Origin: Streptomyces collinus Tu 365
GTDB lineage: Bacteria; Actinomycetota; Actinomycetes; Streptomycetales; Streptomycetaceae
Direction: 5' to 3'
DNA length: 64,000 bases
Assembly (NCBI RefSeq): GCF_000444875.1
Contig: NC_021985.1
Location: 2,799,535 to 2,863,534, forward strand
Each line of letters begins with the position of its first letter. The stretch's first letter is position 1. The notes below the pieces were generated by a model. It did not search any database and was not told the origin of the DNA. It was given only the letters and a program-made list of their open reading frames with translations. The translations under genes and the position numbers were made by a program. Positions 8,367 to 16,797 of the stretch are shown here, one piece after another.

Positions 8367-9017
8367 ATGCCCGCCGCACCCAAGCCCGAGATCCTGGCCG
8401 CGTTCGAGGCGGCGAAGGGCTTCATGCCCGTGGACGAGGGCCTGGCGCTGTACGCGGCCGCCGTCGAGGCCGGCCGGCTCGGCCTCCCCCTCCTGGAGGT
8501 CGGCACCTACTGCGGACGCTCCACGGTCCTGCTCGCCGACGCGGCCCGCGGCGCCGGGGTCACCGCGCTCACCGTCGACCACCACCGGGGCAGCGAGGAG
8601 CAGCAGCCGGGCTGGGACTACCACGACCCCGGCACGGTCGACCCGGAGCTCGGCCTGATGGACACGCTGCCCACCTTCCGCCGGACCCTGCACCGGGCGG
8701 GCCTGGAGGACCACGTGGTGGCCCTCGTCGGCCGCTCCCCGCAGATCGCCGCCCTCTGGAACGCGCCGCTCGGCCTCGTCTTCGTCGACGGCGGCCACAC
8801 CGACGAGCACGCGAACGCCGACTACGAGGGCTGGGCCCCGCACGTCGCCGAGGGCGGACTGCTCGTCATCCACGACGTGTTCCCGCACCCCGAGGACGAG
8901 TTCACCGGCCAGGCGCCGTACCGGGTCTACCTCCGCGCCCTGGAGTCGGGCGCGTTCACGGAGACCTCGGTGACCGGATCGTTGCGGGTGCTGCGGCGGA
9001 CCGGGACCGGCTTCTGA
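8367..9017 (+). CDS. Class I SAM-dependent methyltransferase (Methyltransf_24-like)
   Basis: Protein of 216 residues with SAM-binding motif I LLEVGTYCGRST (about residues 43-54), the acidic post-strand motif TVDHHRG, LVFVDGGHTDEH and LVIHDVFPHPED. This matches the class of small-molecule methyltransferases with a Rossmann fold. Substrate unknown. ATG 8367 follows GAAAGG by six bases. It sits behind the terminator of the MFS gene and is probably its own transcription unit. Nothing in the neighbourhood identifies a pathway. Confidence 0.82.
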   Translation: MPAAPKPEILAAFEAAKGFMPVDEGLALYAAAVEAGRLGLPLLEVGTYCGRSTVLLADAARGAGVTALTVDHHRGSEEQQPGWDYHDPGTVDPELGLMDTLPTFRRTLHRAGLEDHVVALVGRSPQIAALWNAPLGLVFVDGGHTDEHANADYEGWAPHVAEGGLLVIHDVFPHPEDEFTGQAPYRVYLRALESGAFTETSVTGSLRVLRRTGTGF

Positions 9018-9274
9018 CCTGGGCTCGCCGGGATCGCCGGCGGGGCGGTCCCGGCGACGGGGGCGGGGCTGCGGGCCTTCTGACCGGACTGCTTCTGATC
9101 GCCTTCGGGGCGCCGCTGGTCGGCCTCCTCGGCAACGCGCTCGCGGGCACCGGCCGCAGGTCGCCGGGCCGGGCCGCGTCCGCGCCCTGCCCGCGCCGCG
9201 AGCCGGGCGGCCGCCGTCTCCGGCCGCGCCACCCGTTGGGACCTCTCGGTCATGTGAAGGCCCTGGACGGCCGC

Positions 9275-9280
9275 TAGGGT
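9275..9280 (+). promoter_or_regulatory. -10 box TAGGGT, leaderless promoter of the amidase
   Basis: TAGGGT lies seven bases before GTG 9288. A weak -35-like TGTGAA lies at 9253-9258 with 16-base spacing. The lack of a Shine-Dalgarno supports a leaderless message. Confidence 0.5.
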
Positions 9281-9287
9281 GGCAGGC

Positions 9288-10265
9288 GTGTCGTACGTAG
9301 GCCCGGACTTCGATCCCCCGCAGCCGCGCCGGCCCAGGCGCGGACCACTGACCGTCGCGCTCGCCGCGCTGGTGCCCGGCGCGCTGCTCGGCTGGCTGGT
9401 GTACGAGGCGGTGGGCGGCTCGGGCGGCTCCTCGGGCGCCGTGAGCACCGCCTCGGCGTCCACCTCCGCCGGCTCCCCCGCCGGCTCGTCGGCACCGCCG
9501 GCCACGGCGTCCGGCCGGGGTACGCCCACCGCCGACGCCAAGCGGCCGGCCCCCGGGCGCAGCACCACCGCACCGGCCGCGTCCGGCGCCCTGCGCGGCA
9601 AGGTGGTCGTCATCGACCCCGGCCACAACCCCGGAAACGTCCGGCACACGGCCGAGATCAACCGCCAGGTGGACATCGGCACCAACAAGAAGGAGTGCGA
9701 CACCACCGGCACGTCCACCAACGCGGGCTACTCCGAGGCCCGGTTCACCCTGGACGTCGCCCACCGCCTGCGCGCGATCCTGGAACGGCAGGGCGCCACC
9801 GTGAAGTTGACGCACGACGGCGACTCGCCGCCCTGGGGCCCCTGCGTCGACGAGCGCGCCCGGATCGGCAACACGGCGCACGCGGACGCCGCCATCTCCA
9901 TCCACGCCGACGGCTCGGCCGCGGGCAACCGCGGTTTCCACGTCATCCTCCCGGCGGCCGTGCACGCGGGCGCCGCCGACACCCGGCCCATCACCGCCGC
10001 CTCGCGCGACCTGGGCGAGCGGGTGGCGGGAAACTTCGTCCGCGTCACGGGCGAACCCCCCTCCAACTACGTGGGCGACGGTACCGGTCTCGTCACACGA
10101 CAGGACCTGGGCGGTCTCAATCTGTCAACAGTTCCCAAGGTGTTCATCGAGTGCGGCAACATGCGCGATAGCAAGGACGCGGCACTCCTCACCAGTGGCA
10201 CCTGGCGGCAGAAGGCGGCGCAGGGGATCTCCGAGGGAATCGTGAGCTTCCTGCGCGAGTCGTGA
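9288..10265 (+). CDS. Membrane-anchored N-acetylmuramoyl-L-alanine amidase (Amidase_3)
   Basis: Cell-wall hydrolase of 325 residues that cleaves the lactyl-peptide bond of peptidoglycan. After a short basic N-terminus there is one membrane helix (about 20-42), then a Ser/Ala/Pro linker to about 100, then the Amidase_3 domain. Zinc and catalytic residues are seen in IDPGHNPGN, YSEARFTLDVA, ISIHADGS and FIECGNMRD. The long linker suggests a surface-tethered enzyme outside the membrane. GTG 9288 fits the leaderless promoter; GTG 9279 would add three residues but overlaps the -10 box. Confidence 0.9.
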   Translation: MSYVGPDFDPPQPRRPRRGPLTVALAALVPGALLGWLVYEAVGGSGGSSGAVSTASASTSAGSPAGSSAPPATASGRGTPTADAKRPAPGRSTTAPAASGALRGKVVVIDPGHNPGNVRHTAEINRQVDIGTNKKECDTTGTSTNAGYSEARFTLDVAHRLRAILERQGATVKLTHDGDSPPWGPCVDERARIGNTAHADAAISIHADGSAAGNRGFHVILPAAVHAGAADTRPITAASRDLGERVAGNFVRVTGEPPSNYVGDGTGLVTRQDLGGLNLSTVPKVFIECGNMRDSKDAALLTSGTWRQKAAQGISEGIVSFLRES

Positions 10266-10347
10266 CGACGGGCGCAACCGGGCGGACAGGCCGATCTTGC
10301 GGACGATAGTGTCTACCGACGTCGAGACGACCTACGAAGGACCTGAA

Positions 10348-11184
10348 GTGAATATCCGCTCCCTCACTAGAGGCGACGGCGTGGTGATCGGAGCAGCGGT
10401 GTTGCTGTTCATCGCGTCGTTCCTCGACAACTACTCGTACGACGGGGCGCCGGACGGCCTCGACCTGCCGAACCTGTGGGCGAGCGGACCCGTCCTGCTC
10501 AGCGTCGTCCTGGCGGGGATCATCGGCGCGGCGCTGATCGTCGTCGCCCGTGCCCTGCCGGAGCCGCGCAAGGTCGCGGGTCTCGACCTCGGGCAGTTCG
10601 GTGTCGCCTTCGCGGTGTTCGCCGCGTGGAGCGCGCTGGGCAACATCATCGACCCGGCGGGTGGCGCGAACAACTTCTCCGGCGCCACCAGCAACGGCCC
10701 GAGCGCGGGCACGGGCCTGATCATCGCCCTCATCGCCACCCTCGTCATGGCCGGTGCCGCCATCGCGACGCCCCTCGTGCCGGCCCTGCAGGCCGGTCTG
10801 GTCCCGGCTCCCAAGCCGGCCGCCCCGCAGCCCTACGGCGCCCAGCCGCCCGGTGGTTACGGTTACCCGGGCGCGCAGCCGCAGCCGGGTCAGCCGTACG
10901 GCGCGCAGCCGCAGCCGGGCCAGCCGTTCGGGCAGCAGCCGGCGCCCCAGCAGGCCGCCGCCCCGGCGCCGCAGCAGGGCGGCGGGGACTTCTCGCCGTT
11001 CTGGTTCGCCGTGCCGGTCGCCCGGCCGCTGTTCGCCGAGGACGGCGCGCCGAACCCGATCGCCGAACTGGCGCCGGGCACCTGGTACCTGGCGGTCGAG
11101 CAGCGGGGCGGTGCGCTGGTGGCGCAGACGCAGGACGGCCGCCGCGGTGTGCTCCAGGACACCTCCGGGATCCAGCGCGGCTGA
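10348..11184 (+). CDS. DUF5336 membrane protein with Pro/Gln/Gly/Tyr-rich tail
   Basis: Protein of 278 residues. Four membrane helices fill residues 10-150 (IGAAVLLFIASFLDNYS and onward), which matches the DUF5336 (34-kDa antigen-like) actinobacterial family. A low-complexity stretch with PYGAQPQPGQP repeats follows. The C-terminal ~65 residues (PFWFAVPVARPLF to LQDTSGIQRG) look like a compact soluble domain. GTG 10348 follows GAAGG by seven bases. Function unknown; the tail composition is typical of proteins located at the cell pole or septum, but that is inference. Confidence 0.82.
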   Translation: MNIRSLTRGDGVVIGAAVLLFIASFLDNYSYDGAPDGLDLPNLWASGPVLLSVVLAGIIGAALIVVARALPEPRKVAGLDLGQFGVAFAVFAAWSALGNIIDPAGGANNFSGATSNGPSAGTGLIIALIATLVMAGAAIATPLVPALQAGLVPAPKPAAPQPYGAQPPGGYGYPGAQPQPGQPYGAQPQPGQPFGQQPAPQQAAAPAPQQGGGDFSPFWFAVPVARPLFAEDGAPNPIAELAPGTWYLAVEQRGGALVAQTQDGRRGVLQDTSGIQRG

Positions 11185-11216
11185 CGCCGAGCGCCCCGCG
11201 CCCGTACGTGCGCGCA

Positions 11217-11246
11217 CGGCCCCTCGCCCTTCCGGGCGGGGGGCCG
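11217..11246 (+). terminator. Hairpin terminator after the DUF5336 gene
   Basis: CGGCCCCTCGCCC pairs with GGGCGGGGGGCCG across a TTCC loop, with one wobble pair. It lies 32 bases after the stop at 11184. Confidence 0.7.
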
Positions 11247-11301
11247 TTGCCGTACAGTCGCCTCCCGGCACATCGCTGACGGTTCGTCAGGAGGCAGGCG
11301 C

Positions 11302-12312
11302 ATGCGGCTCGGTCTCGCTCTCGGCTACTGGGGCCGCGGCCCGGACGCCGGTCATGTGCCGCTCGCCCGCGAGGCGGAGCGGCTCGGCTACCACTCGGTG
11401 TGGACGGCCGAGTCCTGGGGTTCGGACTGCTTCACCGCCCTGACCTGGATCGCCGCGCGGACCTCGACGATCCGGCTGGGCACGGCGGTCGCCCAGATGG
11501 CGGCCCGTTCGCCGACCGCGACCGCCATGCACGCGCTCACCCTGGACCACCTCTCCGGCGGGCGGGTGCTGCTGGGGCTCGGCCTGTCCGGACCGCAGGT
11601 GGTGGAGGGCTGGTACGGCCGCCCGTTCCCGAAGTCGCCGCTGACCGCGACCCGGGAGTACGTGGACGTGGTGCGCCAGGTGCTGCGGCGCGAGGCGCCG
11701 GTGGTGTCCGACGGGCGGTTCCATCCGCTGCCGTACCGGGGCCCGGACGGCACCGGTCTGGGCAGGCCGCTCAAGCCGATCACCCACCCGCTCCGCGGCG
11801 ACCTGCCCGTGCTGCTCGGCGCGGAGGGCCCGAAGAACGTCGCGCAGACGGTCCGGATCGCCGACGGCTGGCTGCCGTTGTACTGGTCGCCGAGCCGGCC
11901 CGAGGTGTACGGGGAGGCGGTGCGCGAGCTGCCCGAGGGTTTCACGGTGGCGCCGATGGCCCGGGTGAAGGTGTGCGACGACGTGGCCGAGGGCCTGCTC
12001 CCGGTGAAGGCCATGCTCGGCTTCTACGTCGGCGGGATGGGGCACGCGGCCCGCAACTTCCACGCCGACCTCATGGCCCGCATGGGGTACGAGGAGCAGG
12101 CCCGGCGGATCCAGGAGCTGTTCCTCGCCGGGCGCCGGGAGGAGGCCGTGCTGGCCGTGCCGGACGCGTTCGCCGACGAGATCTCACTGGTCGGCCCACG
12201 GCAACGCATCGCCGAGCGGCTGGAGTTGTGGCGCAAGGGCCCGGTGACGGACCTGCTGGCCCTGTCACCGGACCCGCACACCCTGAGGGTGCTGGCGGAG
12301 CTGAACTCCTAG
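11302..12312 (+). CDS. LLM-class F420-dependent oxidoreductase
   Basis: Luciferase-like TIM-barrel oxidoreductase of 336 residues. Family features are the N-terminus LGLALGYWGRGP, YHSVWTAESWGSD, RIRLGTAVAQMAARSPTATA-like segment (as TSTIRLGTAVAQ), HLSGGRVLLGLGLSGPQ and LLGAEGPKNV. Members use cofactor F420 (or FMN) to oxidise or reduce small molecules; the substrate cannot be read from the sequence. ATG 11302 follows AGGAGG by eight bases. Its TAG overlaps the stop of the convergent lipoprotein gene by two bases. Confidence 0.88.
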   Translation: MRLGLALGYWGRGPDAGHVPLAREAERLGYHSVWTAESWGSDCFTALTWIAARTSTIRLGTAVAQMAARSPTATAMHALTLDHLSGGRVLLGLGLSGPQVVEGWYGRPFPKSPLTATREYVDVVRQVLRREAPVVSDGRFHPLPYRGPDGTGLGRPLKPITHPLRGDLPVLLGAEGPKNVAQTVRIADGWLPLYWSPSRPEVYGEAVRELPEGFTVAPMARVKVCDDVAEGLLPVKAMLGFYVGGMGHAARNFHADLMARMGYEEQARRIQELFLAGRREEAVLAVPDAFADEISLVGPRQRIAERLELWRKGPVTDLLALSPDPHTLRVLAELNS

Positions 12313-12875
12313 CCGGCGGACAGCTGGGACGAGGAGGGCACCTGGTCCTTCACCGGGGCGCCGGCGCTCTTGCCGGCGTCCTTGACCTTGTTGATGATGT
12401 CGTCGAAGGTGCCGGCCGCGTCCGCGTCGCCGCCGCGCAGCTTGGCCGGCAGGCTCTTGAGCCCCTCGATTCCCGCGGTGAGCGGGGCGAGGGCCTTGGC
12501 GAGGTGCGGGTCGCCCTGGGCGTTGCGCTGGGCGGCCTTGAGCCGGTTGTAGACGAAGGCGCCGGCCAGGCCGGCCTTCACCAGGGACACCTTGCGCCCC
12601 TGGGCGCCCTTCTTGAACTTGCCGGCCTTCCAGGGTTTGACGATCCACTGGTACGTCGCGCCCGCCGCGAGGCCCGCGTTGGCCACGAAGCGGGTCTTGG
12701 CGAACTTCTGCCGCTCGGCCGACGTGGTCGGGCTGGGCGTGGCCGCGTCGACGGCCGCGACGTCCGCGGTGTCCTTCGTCCTGGTCTTCTCGCTGTTTCC
12801 ACAGGCGGTGGAGCCGGCCAGCAGCGCGCAGCACAGGGTGAGCGCCACGCACAGGCGCCGTATCGGTACGGGCAC
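12309..12875 (-). CDS. Putative lipoprotein of unknown function
   Basis: Protein of 188 residues. The N-terminus VPVPIRRLCVALTLCCALLAGSTACGNS is split here as a basic start, a hydrophobic core and a Cys at position 25 (GSTAC), a weak lipobox. The rest is Lys/Ala-rich and helical with no catalytic motif that I recognise; KAGKFKKGAQGRKVSLVKAG is typical of the composition. GTG 12875 follows GGAGG by five bases. A longer in-frame extension to 13031 lacks codon-appropriate sequence and was rejected. Tail-to-tail with the F420 oxidoreductase. Confidence 0.72.
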   Translation of the reverse strand: MPVPIRRLCVALTLCCALLAGSTACGNSEKTRTKDTADVAAVDAATPSPTTSAERQKFAKTRFVANAGLAAGATYQWIVKPWKAGKFKKGAQGRKVSLVKAGLAGAFVYNRLKAAQRNAQGDPHLAKALAPLTAGIEGLKSLPAKLRGGDADAAGTFDDIINKVKDAGKSAGAPVKDQVPSSSQLSAG

Positions 12876-13014
12876 GGGGTCCTCCGGACAATGTCTCCCC
12901 GAGCGGCTGTTTCCTCCGGCAGCCTCCCCCGGAGGGCGGACGCGCGCCACCCAGGGGACGCCGTCGGGGTGGCCGGCCTTGTTTCGCGGGCCCGGAAGCG
13001 GCAATCCGAAGGGC

Positions 13015-13305
13015 ATGTCTGGATATCGCAACGGAGCGAATCAGGCCGGGAGGGTCGTCGCCGTCGTCGCCGACATCATGGCCTTCATCCTCGGCCTGTG
13101 GATTCTGATGTACCTGCTGGACGCCAACCGGGCCAACAGCCTGGTGCAGTTCGTCCATGACGCAGCCGCCTGGCTGGCCGGCTGGTCCCACGACCTCTTC
13201 ACGTTCAACGAGGCCTGGGCCCGGGTGGTCGCCGGATACGGCCTCGCCGCCGTGGTGTACCTGTTCGTGGGGCACGCCATCGCCAACCGCATGCACCGGC
13301 ACTGA
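13015..13305 (+). CDS. Small two-helix membrane protein
   Basis: Protein of 96 residues with two hydrophobic helices, one from VVAVVADIMAFILGLWIL to about residue 36 and one in GYGLAAVVYLFVGHAI near the end, separated by an amphipathic region (NSLVQFVHDAAAWLAGW). Conserved-looking but I do not recognise a named family. Start ATG 13015 has a purine-rich GAAGGG too close to be ideal. Divergent from the lipoprotein gene with a 139-base gap. Confidence 0.68.
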   Translation: MSGYRNGANQAGRVVAVVADIMAFILGLWILMYLLDANRANSLVQFVHDAAAWLAGWSHDLFTFNEAWARVVAGYGLAAVVYLFVGHAIANRMHRH

Positions 13306-13351
13306 CGTCCGGTACCCGGACCCCGGCGCCTGCCGCCCGGGGCGACAGGCC

Positions 13352-14422
13352 CTAGTCGCAGCAGTCGGGGTCCAGGCCGGACGGCAGGTGCTCCCCGCCG
13401 AAGACCGCGCAGGTCGCGTCGTGGCCGCCGAGGGCGGCGACGGCGAGCAGCAGGGAGCCCGCCGTCCACGTCGTGAGTTCCTGCGGCCAGACGGCACCGT
13501 CGTCGAAGACGTAGCCCGTCCAGTACAGGCCCGTCGCCGGGTCGCGCAGGTGCTGGATGGACTGGAGGATCTCCAGGGAGCGGTCGGACTCGCCCATGGC
13601 CCACAGGGCCAGGGCGAGTTCGCTGGACTCGCCGCCGGTCACCCACGGGTTGGGGACGACGCAGCGCACGCCGAGCCCGGGGACGACGAAGCGGTCCCAG
13701 TCCGCCTCGATGCGGGACTTGGCCTCCGCTCCGGTCAGCGCGCCGCCGAGGACCGGGTAGTACCAGTCCATCGAGTAGCGGTCCTTGTCCAGGAAACGCT
13801 CGGGGTGGCGGCGGATCGCGTGGCGCAGCGCGCCGACCGCCAACTCCCAGTCCGGCTGCGGTTCTTCGCGCTCCTCGGCGATGGCGAGGGCGCAGCGCAG
13901 CGCGTGGTGGACGGAGGAGCTGCCGGTGAGCAGCGCGTCGTCGGCGGGTGTGCCGTCGTCGTCGCGGCGCCAGCCGATCTGGCCGCCGGGCTGCTGCAGC
14001 CGCAGCACCCACTCCATGGCCGCCTGGACGGTGGGCCACATGCGGTCCAGGAACGTGTCGTCGCCGGTGGACAGGTAGTGGTGCCAGACGCCCACCGCTA
14101 TGTAGGCGACGAAGTTGGACTCGCGGGCGCGGTCGGTGACGTCGTCGTGGGCGCCGTCGGCGTAGGCGGCGTACCAGGAGCCGTCGGGGTTCTGGTGGGT
14201 GGCGAGCCAGGTGTAGGCCCGTTCGGCCGCCTCGTGCTCGCCGGCCGCGTCCAGGGCCATGGCCGCCTCGGTGTGGTCCCACGGGTCGAGGTGGTGGCCG
14301 CGGAACCAGGGGATGGCGCCGTCCTCCCGCTGCACGGCGAGGATGCCGTGGACGGTCGCGGCGGCCTGCTCGGCGGTGAGGACCCCGGGCAGGACCAGGT
14401 GTTCCGTCCGGGGTGTCGTCAC
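13352..14422 (-). CDS. Prenyltransferase/squalene-oxidase-like (alpha/alpha)6 toroid protein
   Basis: Soluble protein of 356 residues. Repeated helical hairpins with QREDGAIPWFRG, HQNPDGSW and aromatic-rich loops (YSMDWYYPVLGG, PNPWVTGGESSE) point to an alpha/alpha toroid, as in squalene oxidase/prenyltransferase-like proteins and some glycosidases. No DXDD cyclase motif is seen, so the reaction is unknown. It ends in DPDCCD. GTG 14422 overlaps the upstream methyltransferase stop (GTGA), so translation is coupled. It is the last gene of a glycosyltransferase-methyltransferase-toroid operon divergent from kstR. Confidence 0.8.
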   Translation of the reverse strand: MTTPRTEHLVLPGVLTAEQAAATVHGILAVQREDGAIPWFRGHHLDPWDHTEAAMALDAAGEHEAAERAYTWLATHQNPDGSWYAAYADGAHDDVTDRARESNFVAYIAVGVWHHYLSTGDDTFLDRMWPTVQAAMEWVLRLQQPGGQIGWRRDDDGTPADDALLTGSSSVHHALRCALAIAEEREEPQPDWELAVGALRHAIRRHPERFLDKDRYSMDWYYPVLGGALTGAEAKSRIEADWDRFVVPGLGVRCVVPNPWVTGGESSELALALWAMGESDRSLEILQSIQHLRDPATGLYWTGYVFDDGAVWPQELTTWTAGSLLLAVAALGGHDATCAVFGGEHLPSGLDPDCCD

Positions 14423-15171
14423 TTGGCGGCCGCCCCGTCGGTGTCGGCGAGGCGGGGCAGGTGGGGCTTGGTCGCGTAGACCACGAAGCTCTTGCCGATG
14501 AGCGGGTTGAGCGCCTGTTCGGCGACCCGGGTGGCCAGCGGCTTCTTCATGATGTCCCAGACCAGCAGCTTGTGGTACGCGCGGACGGGCAGCGCCTTGT
14601 CGTTGTCGACGCCGAACGCGCACTTGAGCCACCAGTACGGCGCGTGCAGGGCGTGCGCGTGGTGGCTGCCGTACGGCTTGAGGCCGGCCTCGCGGATCTT
14701 GCCGACGAGCTCGTCCGCCTTGTAGATGCGGATGTGGCCGCCCTCGACCTCGTGGTAGGCGTCGGACAGCGCCCAGCAGACCTTCTCGGGGCCGTAGCGG
14801 GGCACGGTGACGGCGATGCGGCCGCCCGGCTTGAGGACGCGCACCATCTCGGCGAGGACGCCCTTGTCGTCGGGGATGTGCTCCATGACCTCGGAGATGA
14901 TGACGACGTCGAAGGACTCGTCGGGGAAGGGCAGGGCGAGGGCGTCGCCCTCCATCGCGGTCGCGGTCGCTCCGGCCGGGGCCTCGCCCGCCTCCGCCAT
15001 GGCCGCGAACCACTTGGCGACCTCGCGGATCTCCTCGGCGTTCTGGTCGAGCGCCACGACCTGCGCGCCGCGCCGGTAGCACTCGAAGGCGTGCCGTCCG
15101 GCGCCGCAGCCGAGGTCCAGGACGCGGTCGCCCGGGGCGAGCGGGAACCGGGAGAAGTCGACGGTCAGCAC
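14419..15171 (-). CDS. Class I SAM-dependent methyltransferase
   Basis: Protein of 250 residues with a ubiE/Methyltransf_11-type core: VLDLGCGAGRHAFE (motif I, about 17-30), ALDQN, EGDALALPFPDESFDVVI, EVMEHIPDD and LKPGGRIAVTVP. The C-terminal ~80 residues (YHKLLVWDIMKKP and beyond) are extra to the core. Substrate unknown. GTG 15171 overlaps the glycosyltransferase end by seven bases, and its own stop overlaps the toroid start. This shows a tightly coupled three-gene unit. Confidence 0.87.
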   Translation of the reverse strand: MLTVDFSRFPLAPGDRVLDLGCGAGRHAFECYRRGAQVVALDQNAEEIREVAKWFAAMAEAGEAPAGATATAMEGDALALPFPDESFDVVIISEVMEHIPDDKGVLAEMVRVLKPGGRIAVTVPRYGPEKVCWALSDAYHEVEGGHIRIYKADELVGKIREAGLKPYGSHHAHALHAPYWWLKCAFGVDNDKALPVRAYHKLLVWDIMKKPLATRVAEQALNPLIGKSFVVYATKPHLPRLADTDGAAAK

Positions 15172-16577
15172 GTGGCCCTGCTTTCGCTCTCGGAGGTGTC
15201 GCGGTCGGAGGCGGGTGGTTCCGCGGCTACGGCCGCCTGCGCGACGGGCGGGCGCGCGGGAACGGCCGGGGTGCCCGGGTGACGGGCGATGGCGTCACGG
15301 TAGCGGGCCACGGTCCCCTCGGCGGCACGGGCCCAGGTGAACCGGTCCAGGACGCGGGCCCGGCCGGCGGCGCCGAGCCGGGCGCGCAGCTGCGGGTCGC
15401 CGAGCAGCCGGCCGAGGCCGGCGGCGAGCGCGCCGGGGTCGCCGGGCGGTACGGCCAGGCAGGTCTCGCCGTCGCGGCCGGCGACCTCGGGGATGGCTCC
15501 GCCGGTGGTGGCGACCAGCGGGGTGCCGGTGGCCATGGCCTCGGCCGCGGGCAGCGAGAAGCCCTCGTAGAGCGAGGGCACGCAGGCGACCTCGGCCGAG
15601 CGGACCAGGTCGACCAGCTCGGCGTCGGAGATGCCCTTGACGAACTCGACGGCGCCTTCGAGGCCGTAGCGCTCGACGGCCTGGGCTACCGGGCCCTCGA
15701 TGGGGCGCTTGCCGACGACGACGAGGTGGGCGGCGGGGTGTTCGGTGCGCACCTTGGCGAGGGCCTCGACGAGGAAGACCAGGCCCTTGAGGGGCACGTC
15801 GGCGCTCGACGTGGTGACGATGCGGCCGGGAACCTCGGGGACGGCCGGATCCGGCGCGAACAGGTCGGTGTCGGCGCCGATGTGGACGACGTGGACGCGG
15901 TCGTCGCGGACGCCGAGGTGGTCCACGATCTCCTGGCGGGAGCTGCCGGAGACGGTGAGCACCGAGGGCAGGCGGCGGGCGACGCGCTTCTGCATGCGGG
16001 TGAAGGCGTACCAGCGGCGCACGGACAGCCTGCGCCCGCGGCCCTCGGCGGCGTCCAGCTCCAACTGCCGGTCGACGGTGATGGGATGGTGGATGGTGGT
16101 GACCAGGGGGGCGCCGATGTCGCCGAGCAGGCCGTAGCCGAGCGTCTGGTTGTCGTGGACGACGTCGAACTCGCCCGCACGGGCGCGCAGATGGCGGCGG
16201 GCGCGCAGGGAGAACGTCAGGGGTTCGGGGAAGCCGCCGGTCCACATGGTGGCGACCTCGACGGCGTCGATCCAGTCCCGGTACTCGTCCCGCTTCGGGG
16301 TGCGGAAGGGGTCGGGCTGCCGGTAGAGGTCGAGGCTGGGCAGCTCGGTCAGGCTCAGGCCGTCGTAGCCCTCGTCGAGGACGGGGTAGGGCTGGGAGCC
16401 GATGACCTCGACGCGGTGGCCGAGGCGGGCCAGCTCGCGGGAGAGGTGCCGTACGTAGACGCCCTGGCCGCCGCAGAACGGGTTCCCTTTATAGGTGAGA
16501 AGCGCGATCCTGAGCGGTCGCTCGCCGTCCGCCGCGAGGTCCGGTCGGGGACCCGCCTGACTGGCCTCAGCGGTCAC
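15165..16577 (-). CDS. GT4-family glycosyltransferase
   Basis: Retaining GT-B glycosyltransferase of 470 residues. The N-terminal domain has the glycine-rich acceptor-side motif TYKGNPFCGGQGVYVRHLS. The C-terminal domain has VTTSSADVPLKGL, VVGKRPIEG and the EX7E motif in YEGFSLPAAEAMATGTP. Donor and acceptor cannot be read. The last ~40 residues are disordered (Pro/Ala/Ser-rich). GTG 16577 follows GGGGG by six bases. It leads the operon with the methyltransferase and toroid protein. An exact KstR operator lies 55 bases upstream, closer to this gene than to kstR itself. Confidence 0.9.
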   Translation of the reverse strand: MTAEASQAGPRPDLAADGERPLRIALLTYKGNPFCGGQGVYVRHLSRELARLGHRVEVIGSQPYPVLDEGYDGLSLTELPSLDLYRQPDPFRTPKRDEYRDWIDAVEVATMWTGGFPEPLTFSLRARRHLRARAGEFDVVHDNQTLGYGLLGDIGAPLVTTIHHPITVDRQLELDAAEGRGRRLSVRRWYAFTRMQKRVARRLPSVLTVSGSSRQEIVDHLGVRDDRVHVVHIGADTDLFAPDPAVPEVPGRIVTTSSADVPLKGLVFLVEALAKVRTEHPAAHLVVVGKRPIEGPVAQAVERYGLEGAVEFVKGISDAELVDLVRSAEVACVPSLYEGFSLPAAEAMATGTPLVATTGGAIPEVAGRDGETCLAVPPGDPGALAAGLGRLLGDPQLRARLGAAGRARVLDRFTWARAAEGTVARYRDAIARHPGTPAVPARPPVAQAAVAAEPPASDRDTSESESRATC

Positions 16578-16631
16578 TCCGGACCCCCTTCTCCCTGCAC
16601 TGTCCCGCGAGACTACGTCGGGACGCTAATC

Positions 16632-16645
16632 TAGAACAAGTTACA
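16632..16645. promoter_or_regulatory. KstR operator in the glycosyltransferase/kstR divergent promoter
   Basis: TAGAACAAGTTACA fits TnnAACnnGTTnnA at all eight fixed positions. It is 55 bases from the glycosyltransferase start (minus strand) and 152 bases from the kstR start (plus strand), consistent with autoregulation and with control of the divergent operon. Confidence 0.8.
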
Positions 16646-16647
16646 GA

Positions 16648-16661
16648 CTTGATCGTTCAAG
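16648..16661. promoter_or_regulatory. Second inverted repeat beside the KstR box
   Basis: CTTGA-TCGT-TCAAG, a perfect 5-bp inverted repeat, begins two bases after the KstR operator. It could extend KstR binding or serve another regulator. Confidence 0.4.
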
Positions 16662-16797
16662 AGGCTCTGAATCTACCGGCAGGTAAGGGCCCTGTGAGCA
16701 GTGGATCAGGTGATTCACGCCACGGCACGGACCCCCGCCGTGCAGGATGATCACATGCCCTACCGAAGCCCTCACCGACTGTCACGGAGCGGGACCC

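Noticed and set aside
9020..9275. Open frame on the plus strand with a hydrophobic stretch (LLTGLLLIAFGAPLVGLLGN)
   Set aside because: It has no ATG or GTG with a ribosome-binding site and runs out of the methyltransferase coding region in another frame. It could be a relic, but there is not enough evidence.
8109..9965. Long minus-strand frame opposite the methyltransferase and amidase
   Set aside because: It is antisense to two well-supported genes and shows no domain.
16475..16490. AGAACGGGTTCCC inside the glycosyltransferase start region as another KstR box
   Set aside because: Only 6 of 8 consensus positions match and it is within codons.
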